From positions 969,501 through 1,033,500 of the forward strand of contig NZ_VISM01000001.1 of assembly GCF_007827455.1 (NCBI RefSeq): a stretch of 64,000 bases of DNA, written 5' to 3'. Positions within the stretch are counted from its first letter, which is position 1. Each line of letters opens with the position of its first letter. Below, piece by piece: positions 16,582-23,877 of this stretch. The notes under the pieces were generated by a model, which saw nothing but the letters and a program-made list of their open reading frames with translations, did not search any database and had not been told where the DNA came from. The translations under genes and the position numbers were made by a program. Origin of the DNA: Lutibacter sp. Hel_I_33_5. Its GTDB lineage: Bacteria > Bacteroidota > Bacteroidia > Flavobacteriales > Flavobacteriaceae.

Positions 16582-17547
16582 TTAAAACTTAATATTTAAG
16601 TACTTGTTTAAATTATCTTCTTTTAGTAAATATTCTGGTGTTGCAAACTTAAATCCGTGTTGTAAATGAAACTTATTCTTAACAGAACTAGAATACAGAT
16701 TGGTTACTGCTTTTACCATCTGATCTCCTGTAAATCCACCCGCAAACTGAACAGCAAACAACTTTTTTATATTTTCAGTTATTTGAAACTCCGATTTAGA
16801 AATTGTATTAAAAACCCCAATAAACCAATTAAGCTCTAATTCTAAATCAACATCTTTTAAATTTTGTTTACGCATCCATGCTGGAAAATGTTGAAACAAT
16901 TCCGAATCTGAATGATTTCTTTTTCCTTCTTGACTTTTACACCACAAAACATACTCATCAATTTTATTTTTTACAGTAACAATCTTTATTTTATTTTGAA
17001 TCGCTACAACTTCCAATAAAGATTCATTTGAAAGTATTTTTTCTTTGTAGTAGATGTATCTATATTCTATATCTACTTCCTTATATATAGAAGTTACATT
17101 TTTGTCAGTCGGAGTGACAATTTTGTGAGTTACGTTGTTTACATTTTTGTCACTCAAAATTTGAGGTGTTTCGGTAGGTATATTTTCTTCTGATTTTTTA
17201 CTGTTACTTACATTTTTGTCAGTCGAAATATTCATTATTTTTTTAGCAGAATTAGTTAAAGAATACCACTTGGTCCTGTCGTTTTTTTTATCGTTAAATT
17301 CATCTTGTTTCAACAACTTTTTATCAATCATCTTATCCACTAAATACCTTAATTGTCTTTGTGTGAAATACGGAAAATACTCGTGTAATTGCTTTGCTTT
17401 CATACGCACCCAATAATCACCTTTATAATAATTAACATGGTCTGCTTTATTTTTTAAATACCAGAAACAAAAATGCTGCAACAGCAACGCAATATCTACA
17501 TTGAATTGCTGTGCAACATCGAGAGAAAAAGAATGCGATCTACTCAT
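16582..17547 (-). CDS. Phage replication initiator-like winged-helix protein
   Basis: 321 residues. The N-terminal winged helix (about 10-105, 'VAQQFNVDIALLLQHFCFW', 'YFTQRQLRYLVDKMIDKKLL') resembles phage replication/DnaD-type proteins. A low-complexity linker (about 110-160) contains three DKNV repeats, and a C-terminal helical domain ends 'FATPEYLLKEDNLNKYLNIK'. The linker DNA carries three near-identical 17-18-bp repeats, as lambda O carries its iterons. Overlaps the membrane-protein gene by 4 bases. Confidence 0.75.
   Translation of the reverse strand: MSRSHSFSLDVAQQFNVDIALLLQHFCFWYLKNKADHVNYYKGDYWVRMKAKQLHEYFPYFTQRQLRYLVDKMIDKKLLKQDEFNDKKNDRTKWYSLTNSAKKIMNISTDKNVSNSKKSEENIPTETPQILSDKNVNNVTHKIVTPTDKNVTSIYKEVDIEYRYIYYKEKILSNESLLEVVAIQNKIKIVTVKNKIDEYVLWCKSQEGKRNHSDSELFQHFPAWMRKQNLKDVDLELELNWFIGVFNTISKSEFQITENIKKLFAVQFAGGFTGDQMVKAVTNLYSSSVKNKFHLQHGFKFATPEYLLKEDNLNKYLNIKF
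17094..17225. repeat. Three iteron-like direct repeats inside the replication gene (origin candidate)
   Basis: TTACATTTTTGTCAGTCG occurs at 17094-17111 and 17208-17225, and TTACATTTTTGTCACTC at 17139-17155. A partial inverted copy (GTGACAATTTTGTGAG) lies at 17114-17129. Spacing is 45 and 69 bases. Identity reaches beyond what the shared peptide DKNV needs, including synonymous positions, which suggests selection on DNA. Confidence 0.65.
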
Positions 17548-17753
17548 ATAACTTTACTATTAAAATATCTTCTAATTACATAACCTCTTAAAATACTTAC
17601 TACAGTAAAAAAGACTGTTATTAAAAAATTCTTGGCAACAGAACCCTGCATACCCATTAATGGAAATATCACAAAAGTTGCAGCAAATGAGATAACAAAA
17701 CCCACTAAAGTATTTGTTAACGATTCTAAAAAGGATTGTTTTTTTGTCTGCAT
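17544..17753 (-). CDS. DUF7220-like phage membrane protein
   Basis: 69 residues with two transmembrane helices (about 15-33 and 42-58) and the pattern 'KKQSFLESLTNTLVGFVISF' then 'ITVFFTVVSILRGYVIRRYF', matching a small membrane protein family common in phages (DUF7220-like: S..E..TNT..G......V.P.......N..I...FTVVSI.R.Y..RR.F). Function unknown. Overlaps the replication gene by 4 bases. Confidence 0.75.
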   Translation of the reverse strand: MQTKKQSFLESLTNTLVGFVISFAATFVIFPLMGMQGSVAKNFLITVFFTVVSILRGYVIRRYFNSKVI

Positions 17754-17754
17754 T

Positions 17755-18027
17755 TTATGCGCTTAACTTTAATTGATTATCAAAAAAGAACTCATTAAAA
17801 ATTGCTTTTAGTTGTTTTTCAAAAAACCTATCTTTTTGCAATCTAACACCACAAACGGTAACTGCAGATACTACTTTTTTATCTGATAACTTAAAAAATT
17901 TAGCCGTTTCTGCAATACTATTATGCAGCATAACCACCGTTAAATACACTTTTAAAACGGCTCTTTTATCATCTGATTTCTCATACTTTTTAAGTATTAG
18001 ATTTAAACACTTTCTTGGTTGTTTCAT
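17755..18027 (-). CDS. Phage HTH-like protein, unknown
   Basis: 90 residues. The middle 'HNSIAETAKFFKLSDKKVVS' reads as a helix-turn-helix similar to the DNA-binding part of DnaA domain IV, but the DnaA signature is not complete. Its ATG overlaps the upstream stop (ATGA). A role in replication control is a guess from position. Confidence 0.55.
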   Translation of the reverse strand: MKQPRKCLNLILKKYEKSDDKRAVLKVYLTVVMLHNSIAETAKFFKLSDKKVVSAVTVCGVRLQKDRFFEKQLKAIFNEFFFDNQLKLSA

Positions 18028-18188
18028 ACTTTATGATTTCTAAATTGATTAGGTTTTTGCATTTTTATACTGTACGTTTTATACACTTCCGTGGCGTTGT
18101 GCTTTCGTTTAGGTAAATAATATCCTAATACTGGATGTATTCTACCTTCTACCACATCATGTAACGTTATTTGTTTAGGCGCTTCCAT
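18024..18188 (-). CDS. Phage microprotein
   Basis: 54 residues from ATG 18188-18186: MEAPKQITLHDVVEGRIHPV, then a basic, aromatic tail (PKRKHNATEVYKTYSIKM). It overlaps the upstream gene by 14 bases and the downstream gene by 4 (ATGA). No family recognised. Confidence 0.6.
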   Translation of the reverse strand: MEAPKQITLHDVVEGRIHPVLGYYLPKRKHNATEVYKTYSIKMQKPNQFRNHKV

Positions 18189-18408
18189 TTATTTCTTTAA
18201 CTTTTTCTGTTGCTTTTTCGAAGATTAAAAACCCATTATCTACACCCACATTATATACACCTCTAAACAGCGCAGCTACTTCATTATAATACTGCAATAA
18301 CTCACTTGGTTTATCTAATCTCTTATACTTAGCCTGTATATCACTTAGCGCATCTATACAATCATTTTCGTTAAAATCACCTTTAGAAAAGTCCACAACC
18401 TCACTCAT
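18175..18408 (-). CDS. Phage hypothetical protein
   Basis: 77 residues, acidic, helical: 'NENDCIDALSDIQAKYKRLD' and 'LLQYYNEVAALFRGVYNVGV'. No family recognised. Its ATG overlaps the TGA of the Cys-rich microgene by 4 bases. Confidence 0.6.
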   Translation of the reverse strand: MSEVVDFSKGDFNENDCIDALSDIQAKYKRLDKPSELLQYYNEVAALFRGVYNVGVDNGFLIFEKATEKVKEINGSA

Positions 18409-18581
18409 ATCACTTTATCGCATTTTTTACATTTTTCTAACTGATCAAAAACATCTACAGGAATACAAATTTTTAACGGATCACATTTTCTTGCACGTAC
18501 ATTACCAATTCTACATGTTAGGTTAGAATCTTGCATCACATACACACGCTCACCTTTACTATTTGTACCTAAAAATCTCAT
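18405..18581 (-). CDS. Cys-rich phage microprotein (possible zinc ribbon)
   Basis: 58 residues from ATG 18581-18579 starting MRFLGTNSKGERVYVMQDSN. Cysteines lie in 'LTCRIG', 'ARKCDPLKICIP' and the C-terminal 'LEKCKKCDKVI'. The last CxxC with the earlier Cys residues could bind zinc. It is linked by TAATG to the gene upstream and ATGA to the gene downstream. Confidence 0.6.
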   Translation of the reverse strand: MRFLGTNSKGERVYVMQDSNLTCRIGNVRARKCDPLKICIPVDVFDQLEKCKKCDKVI

Positions 18582-18883
18582 TATATAGCTAGTCTGTTTT
18601 GCTCGTCTATTAACGATTGTTCGTTGTATTTTTTCTTTGAAGTTCTACCTTTTCCATGCATCACCTTTAAAACAGAATTAGGGTTTAATTCATTTTTTTG
18701 CAACCAATCTACAGTAACACCATATTTTGCAATAGCCGTTTTTCTGTCTATCCATTTTACACGTTTATCTACAGAAGTTTTAATATTTACTTCTACCAAC
18801 AGATTTAGTAATTGATTTTTATCAATCAACACCAAACCCCTGTTTTCTATTTCATCTATAGATATTACGTTTATACTACTCAT
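18581..18883 (-). CDS. Excisionase-like winged-helix protein
   Basis: 100 residues. 'RVKWIDRKTAIAKYGVTVDWLQ' followed by 'LKVMHGKGRTSKKKYNEQSLIDE' follows the MerR/excisionase helix-turn-helix layout (W..R..A....G.S...L......L.......G...Y....L). Location in the early operon suits an excisionase or transcription factor. Assignment is by pattern. Confidence 0.55.
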   Translation of the reverse strand: MSSINVISIDEIENRGLVLIDKNQLLNLLVEVNIKTSVDKRVKWIDRKTAIAKYGVTVDWLQKNELNPNSVLKVMHGKGRTSKKKYNEQSLIDEQNRLAI

Positions 18884-19094
18884 ATTGTAAAGTGTCTAGT
18901 ATTTCTTCTAGTCTTGTAACTAAACCAGGTGATGATTTACCATGGTCATAAAAATTTAGTAATTCAAAATCACTAAGCGTTACATCTATACTTTTACAAA
19001 CATTAAAGAATGCGGTTCTACCTCTAAAACCTAGTTTGTAAAATCCCCTTTGTATAGCGTAACGCTTTTTTATTAATGATTTATGTAAGCTCAT
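18876..19094 (-). CDS. Phage early-operon protein, unknown
   Basis: 72 residues from the ATG at 19094 (MSLHKSLIKKRYAIQRGFYK), preceded by AGAAGGA. An earlier in-frame ATG at 19172 would overlap the LuxR-type gene by 92 bases, so the later one is preferred. 'YKLGFRGRTAFFNVCKSIDV' then 'LSDFELLNFYDHGKSSPGLV' suggests a small helical DNA-binding protein; no family is recognised. Confidence 0.6.
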   Translation of the reverse strand: MSLHKSLIKKRYAIQRGFYKLGFRGRTAFFNVCKSIDVTLSDFELLNFYDHGKSSPGLVTRLEEILDTLQYE

Positions 19095-19413
19095 TCCTTC
19101 TAACTCTAACTGTTTTTCTTGCTGTTTTTTGATTTCTTGGTTTACGCATATCATAATCGCTTGTTGTAGCAATCATAAAAGACTGCACCACCAAAAAGAA
19201 CATCGATAAAAAGAATTTTACAGGGTTCTGTAAAATGTAAAATCTTGTTACATCTACTGCAGAACGTGCATCTATTTTTTTACGGATATTCTTTGCATGT
19301 GTATGCACCGTACTAGTTGCAATAAATAATTGCGCTGCAATTTCTTTTTCAGAGTACCCAAACGAAATTAACTCCGCAATCTTATTTTCTTGTTTTGTAA
19401 GTTGCTTTATCAT
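19081..19413 (-). CDS. LuxR-type HTH protein with membrane helix
   Basis: 110 residues. The first 60 are a complete LuxR/GerE HTH: 'LTKQENKIAELISFGYSEKE' and 'LFIATSTVHTHAKNIRKKID'. There is no receiver or ligand domain. It is followed by one hydrophobic helix (about 64-84, 'VKFFLSMFFLVVQSFMIATT') and a very basic tail (RKPRNQKTARKTVRVRRN). Overlaps the RHH gene upstream by 32 bases. A membrane-tethered LuxR HTH is unusual for a phage early gene. Confidence 0.8.
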   Translation of the reverse strand: MIKQLTKQENKIAELISFGYSEKEIAAQLFIATSTVHTHAKNIRKKIDARSAVDVTRFYILQNPVKFFLSMFFLVVQSFMIATTSDYDMRKPRNQKTARKTVRVRRNELT

Positions 19414-19546
19414 CCTTAAAACTGTTTATTAAAATTGTTACCACCATATTAGAGAAGGAACGATTTTCTTTAACTGCTTTTTCTCTAATTTTATCCGCAA
19501 GTGACGAATCTAACGTCAGTAATTTTTTTTCTTTTATTTCTACCAT
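19382..19546 (-). CDS. Ribbon-helix-helix protein, first gene of the early operon
   Basis: 54 residues from ATG 19546-19544: MVEIKEKKLLTLDSSLADKI, then 'AVKENRSFSNMVVTILINSF', which matches the Arc/CopG ribbon-helix-helix layout (strand, helix A, 'RSFSN', helix B). As the gene adjacent to the divergent operators it may act as the early repressor (Cro-like role) opposite the CI-like gene. Confidence 0.7.
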   Translation of the reverse strand: MVEIKEKKLLTLDSSLADKIREKAVKENRSFSNMVVTILINSFKDDKATYKTRK

Positions 19547-19689
19547 TTATATAGTATTTTATAGTGTAGTTTATTAAAGCTATATATTATTGTATATATT
19601 TGAAAGCTGTTTGTTTACAGTTCAAATATATATTAAAATATACTATAATACACTATAATATAGTATATTTAATTTAAATAAATATTTAT
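19547..19689. promoter_or_regulatory. Divergent lysis-lysogeny control region with operators
   Basis: 143 bases of very A+T-rich DNA between the RHH gene (leftward) and the CI-like gene (rightward). TATACTATA...TATAGTATA at 19639-19667 is a palindrome-like element containing TACACTATAA. Its inverted counterpart TTATAGTGTA lies at 19559-19568. Two copies in opposite orientation facing each gene fit operators for one or both repressors. A TATATTTG promoter box is visible at 19604-19611. Confidence 0.65.
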
Positions 19690-20133
19690 ATGCCTGAAAA
19701 TCAATTAAATAAAAAACAAGATTTAATAAATTATTTAATAGAATTAGCAAGAAAAAATAATATTTCCGCCTATGAACTCGGAAAAGTGAGTTCAATATCT
19801 TCTAGCTCAGTTAATAAAATTTTCTCAGGAGAAAACAAAACCCCAAAACAAAAAACACTAGAAATCTTATTAAATGACTTAGAAAAATCAATCGCAGGAA
19901 CTACAGGTGATATTGAAGTAAGAAAAGAATATACTACCGAAGCAAGGAGGCAACTAAATATAGTTGCAGAAAAAATATCACCCTACCCAGATTTTGATAG
20001 TTTAAAAATAGATGATAAACTAAACATTATACATAAGAAAATTGAGTTAATTAGTAACGCGTTAGGAAACATTATTCTAAATCAAGAAGAAGATTTAGAA
20101 AAATTATTAAAAAAACATCTTACAAAGAATTAA
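19690..20133 (+). CDS. CI-like phage repressor (XRE family HTH)
   Basis: 147 residues. 'LINYLIELARKNNISAYELG' plus 'VSSISSSSVNKIFSGENKTP' is an XRE HTH (about 10-65). The rest is a helical, probably oligomerising, domain ('NIIHKKIELISNALGNIILN'); no LexA-type Ser/Lys protease is seen, so induction by RecA self-cleavage is not expected. It is the only rightward gene here and diverges from the early operon, as a lysogeny repressor does. Confidence 0.82.
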   Translation: MPENQLNKKQDLINYLIELARKNNISAYELGKVSSISSSSVNKIFSGENKTPKQKTLEILLNDLEKSIAGTTGDIEVRKEYTTEARRQLNIVAEKISPYPDFDSLKIDDKLNIIHKKIELISNALGNIILNQEEDLEKLLKKHLTKN

Positions 20134-20272
20134 TTAAATCTTTTACTACATCTTCTTTAGACTTATTTAATTGCTCTCTATATTTTTTTCTAATTTTCTT
20201 ACGCTCAAAAAAACTAAATTCGTGTTTTTCTTGTTGGTAGTTCAGTATATTGAGTAGTACTTGATAACTCAT
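20120..20272 (-). CDS. Small basic phage protein
   Basis: 50 residues from ATG 20272-20270, MSYQVLLNILNYQQEKHEFS, then a basic helix 'ERKKIRKKYREQLNKSKEDV'. Its end overlaps the tail-to-tail repressor gene by 14 bases. No family recognised; it may be translated with the following membrane-protein operon. Confidence 0.45.
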   Translation of the reverse strand: MSYQVLLNILNYQQEKHEFSFFERKKIRKKYREQLNKSKEDVVKDLINSL

Positions 20273-20294
20273 ACATAGCAGTAGTTTTTAGTTA

Positions 20295-21047
20295 TTATTT
20301 TAGGTTTTTTTCTAATAGGTCTAGCATTTTTTCTCGCGCCTCTGGTTTGGTATGCAGATACACAAATTTTGCTATTTCTTTACGTTGTTGTTCTAGTTTA
20401 GATACTTTAGATTCTGTGAATCTTTTTACCAACCACACCATCCAAACCACAATTGTTGCAGAAATTAGTGTCATTAAATAATAAATTATTCTAGGAAAAT
20501 CACTCATTTCAAACATCCATAAAAAATAGAAGATTGTACCAGAAATAATTAAACCATGAAGTATTTTTAAAGCTATATTCTCTTTATCAAATTTAAATGA
20601 ACGAACTAGCATAAACATTGCATAAACAAAAAAGCAAAACATGGGACCAAATTCCCCTAAAAACAACTGCAACGATTTAAAAGCAAAAACACGCTCATCT
20701 TTTTTAGCCATTTTAAACGTATTCCATTTTTCTAATGCTACAGCATAGGTTGCAGCATAAGCATCTCCAGCAACAGTTCCCTTAGCATTATCTTTTACAA
20801 TTTTTAAAGCTGCTTTATTCTTTTTTTCTGCTAAATTATATTCAGTTAAGGCACTATTATACCTATCACTAAAGTTCGGTAAAAACTCAAATGAGTAAAA
20901 AGATGTTAAACAAATAACAGCTATTAAGTATGGTGCAAGTTTATTTCTAACTCGGGCCTTTCGGGTCGTTTGTTCCTGGATTGTTTGGGTTTGATGCGTC
21001 GTCCTGCTCCGTCCCTTGAATATCCGCTTCAATAATTGTCGATTCAT
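20295..21047 (-). CDS. Polytopic membrane protein, prophage cargo
   Basis: About 250 residues if ATG 21047 is used (other in-frame ATGs at 21056 and 21083). A cytoplasmic, basic N-terminus is followed by four hydrophobic segments: 'LAPYLIAVICLTSFYSFEF', 'FGPMFCFFVYAMFMLV', 'ILHGLIISGTIFYFLWMF' and 'YYLMTLISATIVVWMVWLV', with an about 70-residue soluble loop after the first. The C-terminus is a charged coiled coil. No family is recognised. All starts lie inside the lipoprotein gene, so about 100 bases are read in two frames. Confidence 0.7.
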   Translation of the reverse strand: MNRQLLKRIFKGRSRTTHQTQTIQEQTTRKARVRNKLAPYLIAVICLTSFYSFEFLPNFSDRYNSALTEYNLAEKKNKAALKIVKDNAKGTVAGDAYAATYAVALEKWNTFKMAKKDERVFAFKSLQLFLGEFGPMFCFFVYAMFMLVRSFKFDKENIALKILHGLIISGTIFYFLWMFEMSDFPRIIYYLMTLISATIVVWMVWLVKRFTESKVSKLEQQRKEIAKFVYLHTKPEAREKMLDLLEKNLK

Positions 21048-21135
21048 AGTCGTCATTTTTAACAGATAAATTACCACAACCAATAAATAGTCCTGTTATT
21101 GCTACAACAATAAATGCTTTTAAGAATTTTTTCAT
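20947..21135 (-). CDS. Small lipoprotein, prophage cargo
   Basis: 62 residues: a type II signal peptide 'KAFIVVAITGLFIGCGNLSV' with the lipobox cysteine near 20, then an acidic, Pro/Asn-rich tail. Such short lipoproteins are typical lysogenic-conversion or immunity products in Bacteroidota prophages. Its 3' half overlaps the membrane-protein gene out of frame. Confidence 0.7.
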   Translation of the reverse strand: MKKFLKAFIVVAITGLFIGCGNLSVKNDDYESTIIEADIQGTEQDDASNPNNPGTNDPKGPS

Positions 21136-21231
21136 AATACTTATTTTTTAAGATTTTTGAACCTTAAAAATAAGCAAAATAATTCTAAGCCATGTTAAAT
21201 AGCAATGTAATTTGTCTGTATGTTAGTTAAT

Positions 21232-21873
21232 TTATTTTTCTCTTAAAAAAGCAAAGCGCATCGCTAAGCCTACATTATTTTTTACCCCTATTTTATTTCT
21301 TATTACTTCCGTTCTTGATCTAACTGTAGATTCTGTAGTTTTCATATCCTCTGCAATTTCTACAGTAGGCACTTCATTAACAATAGCATTTATAATATTC
21401 ATTTCTCGCTTCGTTAATGTTTTATTTAACATTTCCCTTGCTTTTTTACTTCGGGTGTTTTTTTCAAACCCAACAAGCTCTAACATAGCCCTCACTTCAT
21501 TAGAAAAGTACCAGGAATCATTACCAACTGCTTCAACTGCATCTACAATATTTACCGCTAAATCGTTTTTGGTAACGTACCCCATTACCCCTAAATCCAT
21601 TATAGCTTCAAGTAAACCATAATCTAAAAACCCAGAAAGCACCACAATTCTATGGCGTAGATTATGTTTTTTCAGATACTCCAACACTTCAATACCACCC
21701 ATTTCTGGCATTTCTATATCCAGCACCACTACATCTGCAGAATTTAGATGCAACCACTTTAATAACTCTTTACCATTTAAGCAACAACCAACTACATCAA
21801 TAGCAGTTTCTTCAAAAATCCTTTTAAAACCATCGATAACTAAATCGTGATCATCAGCAATAAATACATCCAT
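21232..21873 (-). CDS. NarL/FixJ-type response regulator
   Basis: 213 residues. Receiver domain 1-120 with the acidic pair in 'VFIADDHDLVIDG', phospho-acceptor Asp in 'DVVVLDIEMPEMGGIEVL' and the Lys in 'GYVTKND'. LuxR-type HTH about 145-205 ('LTKREMNIINAIVNEVPTVE', 'DMKTTESTVRSRTEVIRNKI'). No histidine kinase is next to it, so it must pair with a host kinase. Its place between the repressor and the integrase makes it prophage cargo. Confidence 0.9.
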   Translation of the reverse strand: MDVFIADDHDLVIDGFKRIFEETAIDVVGCCLNGKELLKWLHLNSADVVVLDIEMPEMGGIEVLEYLKKHNLRHRIVVLSGFLDYGLLEAIMDLGVMGYVTKNDLAVNIVDAVEAVGNDSWYFSNEVRAMLELVGFEKNTRSKKAREMLNKTLTKREMNIINAIVNEVPTVEIAEDMKTTESTVRSRTEVIRNKIGVKNNVGLAMRFAFLREK

Positions 21874-21972
21874 ACAACTTTTAACTTTTTCTCAAGTGTA
21901 AAATTAAGAATGATTTTTAAATAAAAAACTAGACGAAATGATGATATTTGTGTTAATTTTTACTAAAACAGT

Positions 21973-21986
21973 AGGTGTTTTTACCT
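21973..21986. other. Short inverted repeat in the leader between response regulator and secreted protein
   Basis: AGGT and ACCT flank a T-rich loop (AGGTGTTTTTACCT), with ACAG/CTGT partly extending it. It lies upstream of the secreted-protein gene. It could be a weak operator or terminator. Confidence 0.3.
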
Positions 21987-22038
21987 GTTTTTGTACACTT
22001 AATGAAGTTTTTGTATTTTTACTATCAAATAAAATGCT

Positions 22039-22557
22039 ATGAAAAAAATACCGCTTCTCTTACTATTAATATCCAGCAGCTTATTTAGCCAAAAATATTT
22101 AGATAGCCTTTATAATTTTAAATTAATAGAAAAACAGATCACATGGCAAAAGGTATTTACAAATATAGACAGCTCTAAAATTAACAGTCACTTAGCAACA
22201 ACAGAATTTTCCTCTACATTAAAAAAATTAAAAACTTCTTTTACAGGACGAACTGTAAACACTCAAAAAAGAGTTGTAAAAAACCACCCATATTTCGCCA
22301 CTTTCGGATTTGATGGTTTTTGTAAAATAGAAATAAAGTCAAATAAATTTAGAGTAACATTAAAAGATATTTATTTTAGAGGTCCTACAATACAAGTATA
22401 TGGTGTTCAAAATAAACAAGACTACCCCTTACAAAACAACGTTATAAAAAAAAATCAGATTAAAAATTCTAAAAGAAATAACAGACTACTAAAAAAATTA
22501 GACTCTATTATTAATAGTAAATTCACTATAAAAGAAGAAAAAAAAGATGATTGGTAA
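22039..22557 (+). CDS. Secreted protein of unknown function, prophage cargo
   Basis: 172 residues with a signal peptide (1-18, 'IPLLLLLISSSLFSQK'). The mature part is basic, with 'VVKNHPYFATFGFDGFCKIE' and a lysine-rich C-terminus. It is transcribed toward the integrase gene, its TAA ending one base before the integrase stop. No family recognised. Confidence 0.65.
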   Translation: MKKIPLLLLLISSSLFSQKYLDSLYNFKLIEKQITWQKVFTNIDSSKINSHLATTEFSSTLKKLKTSFTGRTVNTQKRVVKNHPYFATFGFDGFCKIEIKSNKFRVTLKDIYFRGPTIQVYGVQNKQDYPLQNNVIKKNQIKNSKRNNRLLKKLDSIINSKFTIKEEKKDDW

Positions 22558-23742
22558 TTAACCAATAATTTTAAGATGCGCTTCATCACGCACTTCTTGC
22601 GGGTGTGTATCTTTATAGATAGTATCAACATCATCGCGCTCATGCCCCATTAATTCACGTAACAAATCTGGATCAATAAATAAACGTTTACCAAGCGTAC
22701 CAAAAGTATGCCTAGCAACCTTTACAGATAAATTACCACCTAAAGGCAACACTTCTATTTCTAACTTTTTCTGTACATCAATTAAATCTTGTCGCAAGTT
22801 GTTATAGAACGTTTTATACCCTTTATAATCTTTTCTCCAGCCAAATAAATACTCACCAGGTACATTATACTTCTTTATAATTTTTCTCGCCGCAGGTGTT
22901 ATTTTTAAGTCGAATTGATACCCACCATCATCTAATTTACCACGCACAAAAAAGACCCTATCTTTAGCTACATACTTATTTTTTAAAAAATACACATCTT
23001 TTAAATCCTGGCCGCCAAAGTAAAACATCAACAACCAAAAATCAACCGAACGTTGTTGCGCTTTTGTAAGAAATTTAGCAGTCTCTAATAAAACAATAGA
23101 CCCTTTAGATATATTTCGCTTCTTGGTTCTATTACTTTTTACAGTAACACCTTTAAAAACTCCAGAAAACGGCTTTGTATCGGTAATTACCTTTTTTCTA
23201 ACAGCTTCGTTATAAACAGCGCGATACTTCCTTAAATATGTATGAATGGTGTTTTTTGAATTTCCTAGTTCTAGTTGCCAGTTTTTAAATTCGGTTAATA
23301 AACTATAACTAAGATCACTAAATAACAAAACCGCTCTAAACTTTTTTAGTTGGTTTAACGCTGTTGTGTAAATATCATATGAAGCCAATTTATTATTTTC
23401 TTTTAAACCGCCTAAAAATTGATTGTAAAACAGGTAGAAGTCCACCATCTGAATATTAGCATTTCCAAACAGCAAATCTTTTATATCATCAAAGGTTATT
23501 TGTTTGCCATCAAAACTACTATATTCTAATTCTTCTAACAATAATCTTTTTTTCTGAATTAAAATACTAAGTCGTTTATCTGTTTTCGGAAGCTCGGTTT
23601 TTAAATTCCAATCCTCTAAAAAGGAATATTTTTTTAAAGAAATAAATTTACGTTTCCCAGATAAAGAAACCGAAGCAACAATAGGATAGCCATTTTTTCG
23701 TAAATTAGCAGTTCTAGTATCTAAGAATATCCTACATTTCAT
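22558..23742 (-). CDS. int: Tyrosine recombinase integrase
   Basis: 394 residues from ATG 23742 (MKCRIFLDTRTANLRKNGYP), preferred over 23787 because the extra 15 residues are hydrophobic noise. An arm-binding N-terminus is followed by a core-binding SAM-like domain (about 100-190) and a catalytic domain with 'VKVARHTFGTLGKRL', 'LMGHERDDVDTIYKDTHPQE' (His-x-x-Arg and Tyr region). The first catalytic Arg expected near 'MFYFGGQDLKDVYFL' is not evident. It lies about 135 bases from tRNA-Arg, as for integration into that gene. Confidence 0.93.
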   Translation of the reverse strand: MKCRIFLDTRTANLRKNGYPIVASVSLSGKRKFISLKKYSFLEDWNLKTELPKTDKRLSILIQKKRLLLEELEYSSFDGKQITFDDIKDLLFGNANIQMVDFYLFYNQFLGGLKENNKLASYDIYTTALNQLKKFRAVLLFSDLSYSLLTEFKNWQLELGNSKNTIHTYLRKYRAVYNEAVRKKVITDTKPFSGVFKGVTVKSNRTKKRNISKGSIVLLETAKFLTKAQQRSVDFWLLMFYFGGQDLKDVYFLKNKYVAKDRVFFVRGKLDDGGYQFDLKITPAARKIIKKYNVPGEYLFGWRKDYKGYKTFYNNLRQDLIDVQKKLEIEVLPLGGNLSVKVARHTFGTLGKRLFIDPDLLRELMGHERDDVDTIYKDTHPQEVRDEAHLKIIG

Positions 23743-23850
23743 TCCATAAAAATACACAAAAAAAACACACTTTAGGAATAAAAACACCTAAAAACCCACA
23801 AAAACCGACATTATAGCGTTGCTTTTTAAGAAAGTAAAAAACAACAAAAA

Positions 23851-23873
23851 GCCACACTATCACTAGTATGGCT
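23851..23873 (-). terminator. Terminator downstream of tRNA-Arg
   Basis: On the minus strand GCCATACT and AGTGTGGC form a hairpin with one mismatch, followed by TTTTTGTTGTTTTTT, 4 bases past the tRNA. It ends the tRNA transcript before the integrase gene. Confidence 0.7.
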
Positions 23874-23877
23874 TATG

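Larger units (their letters stand above)
1..23877. mobile_element. Siphovirus-type prophage (HK97-like head), left end outside window
   Basis: A contiguous phage genome: integrase next to tRNA-Arg, CI-like repressor, early/replication genes, HNH-TerS-TerL, portal, prohead protease, major capsid, connectors, tail tube, frameshifted tail chaperones and tape measure, nearly all on the minus strand in one direction. The remaining tail, host-recognition and lysis genes and the second attachment site are not seen and must lie left of position 1. No structural gene in the window is visibly broken, so it could be functional. The integrase end is set by the tRNA gene; the exact boundary is inferred. 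Confidence 0.95.
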
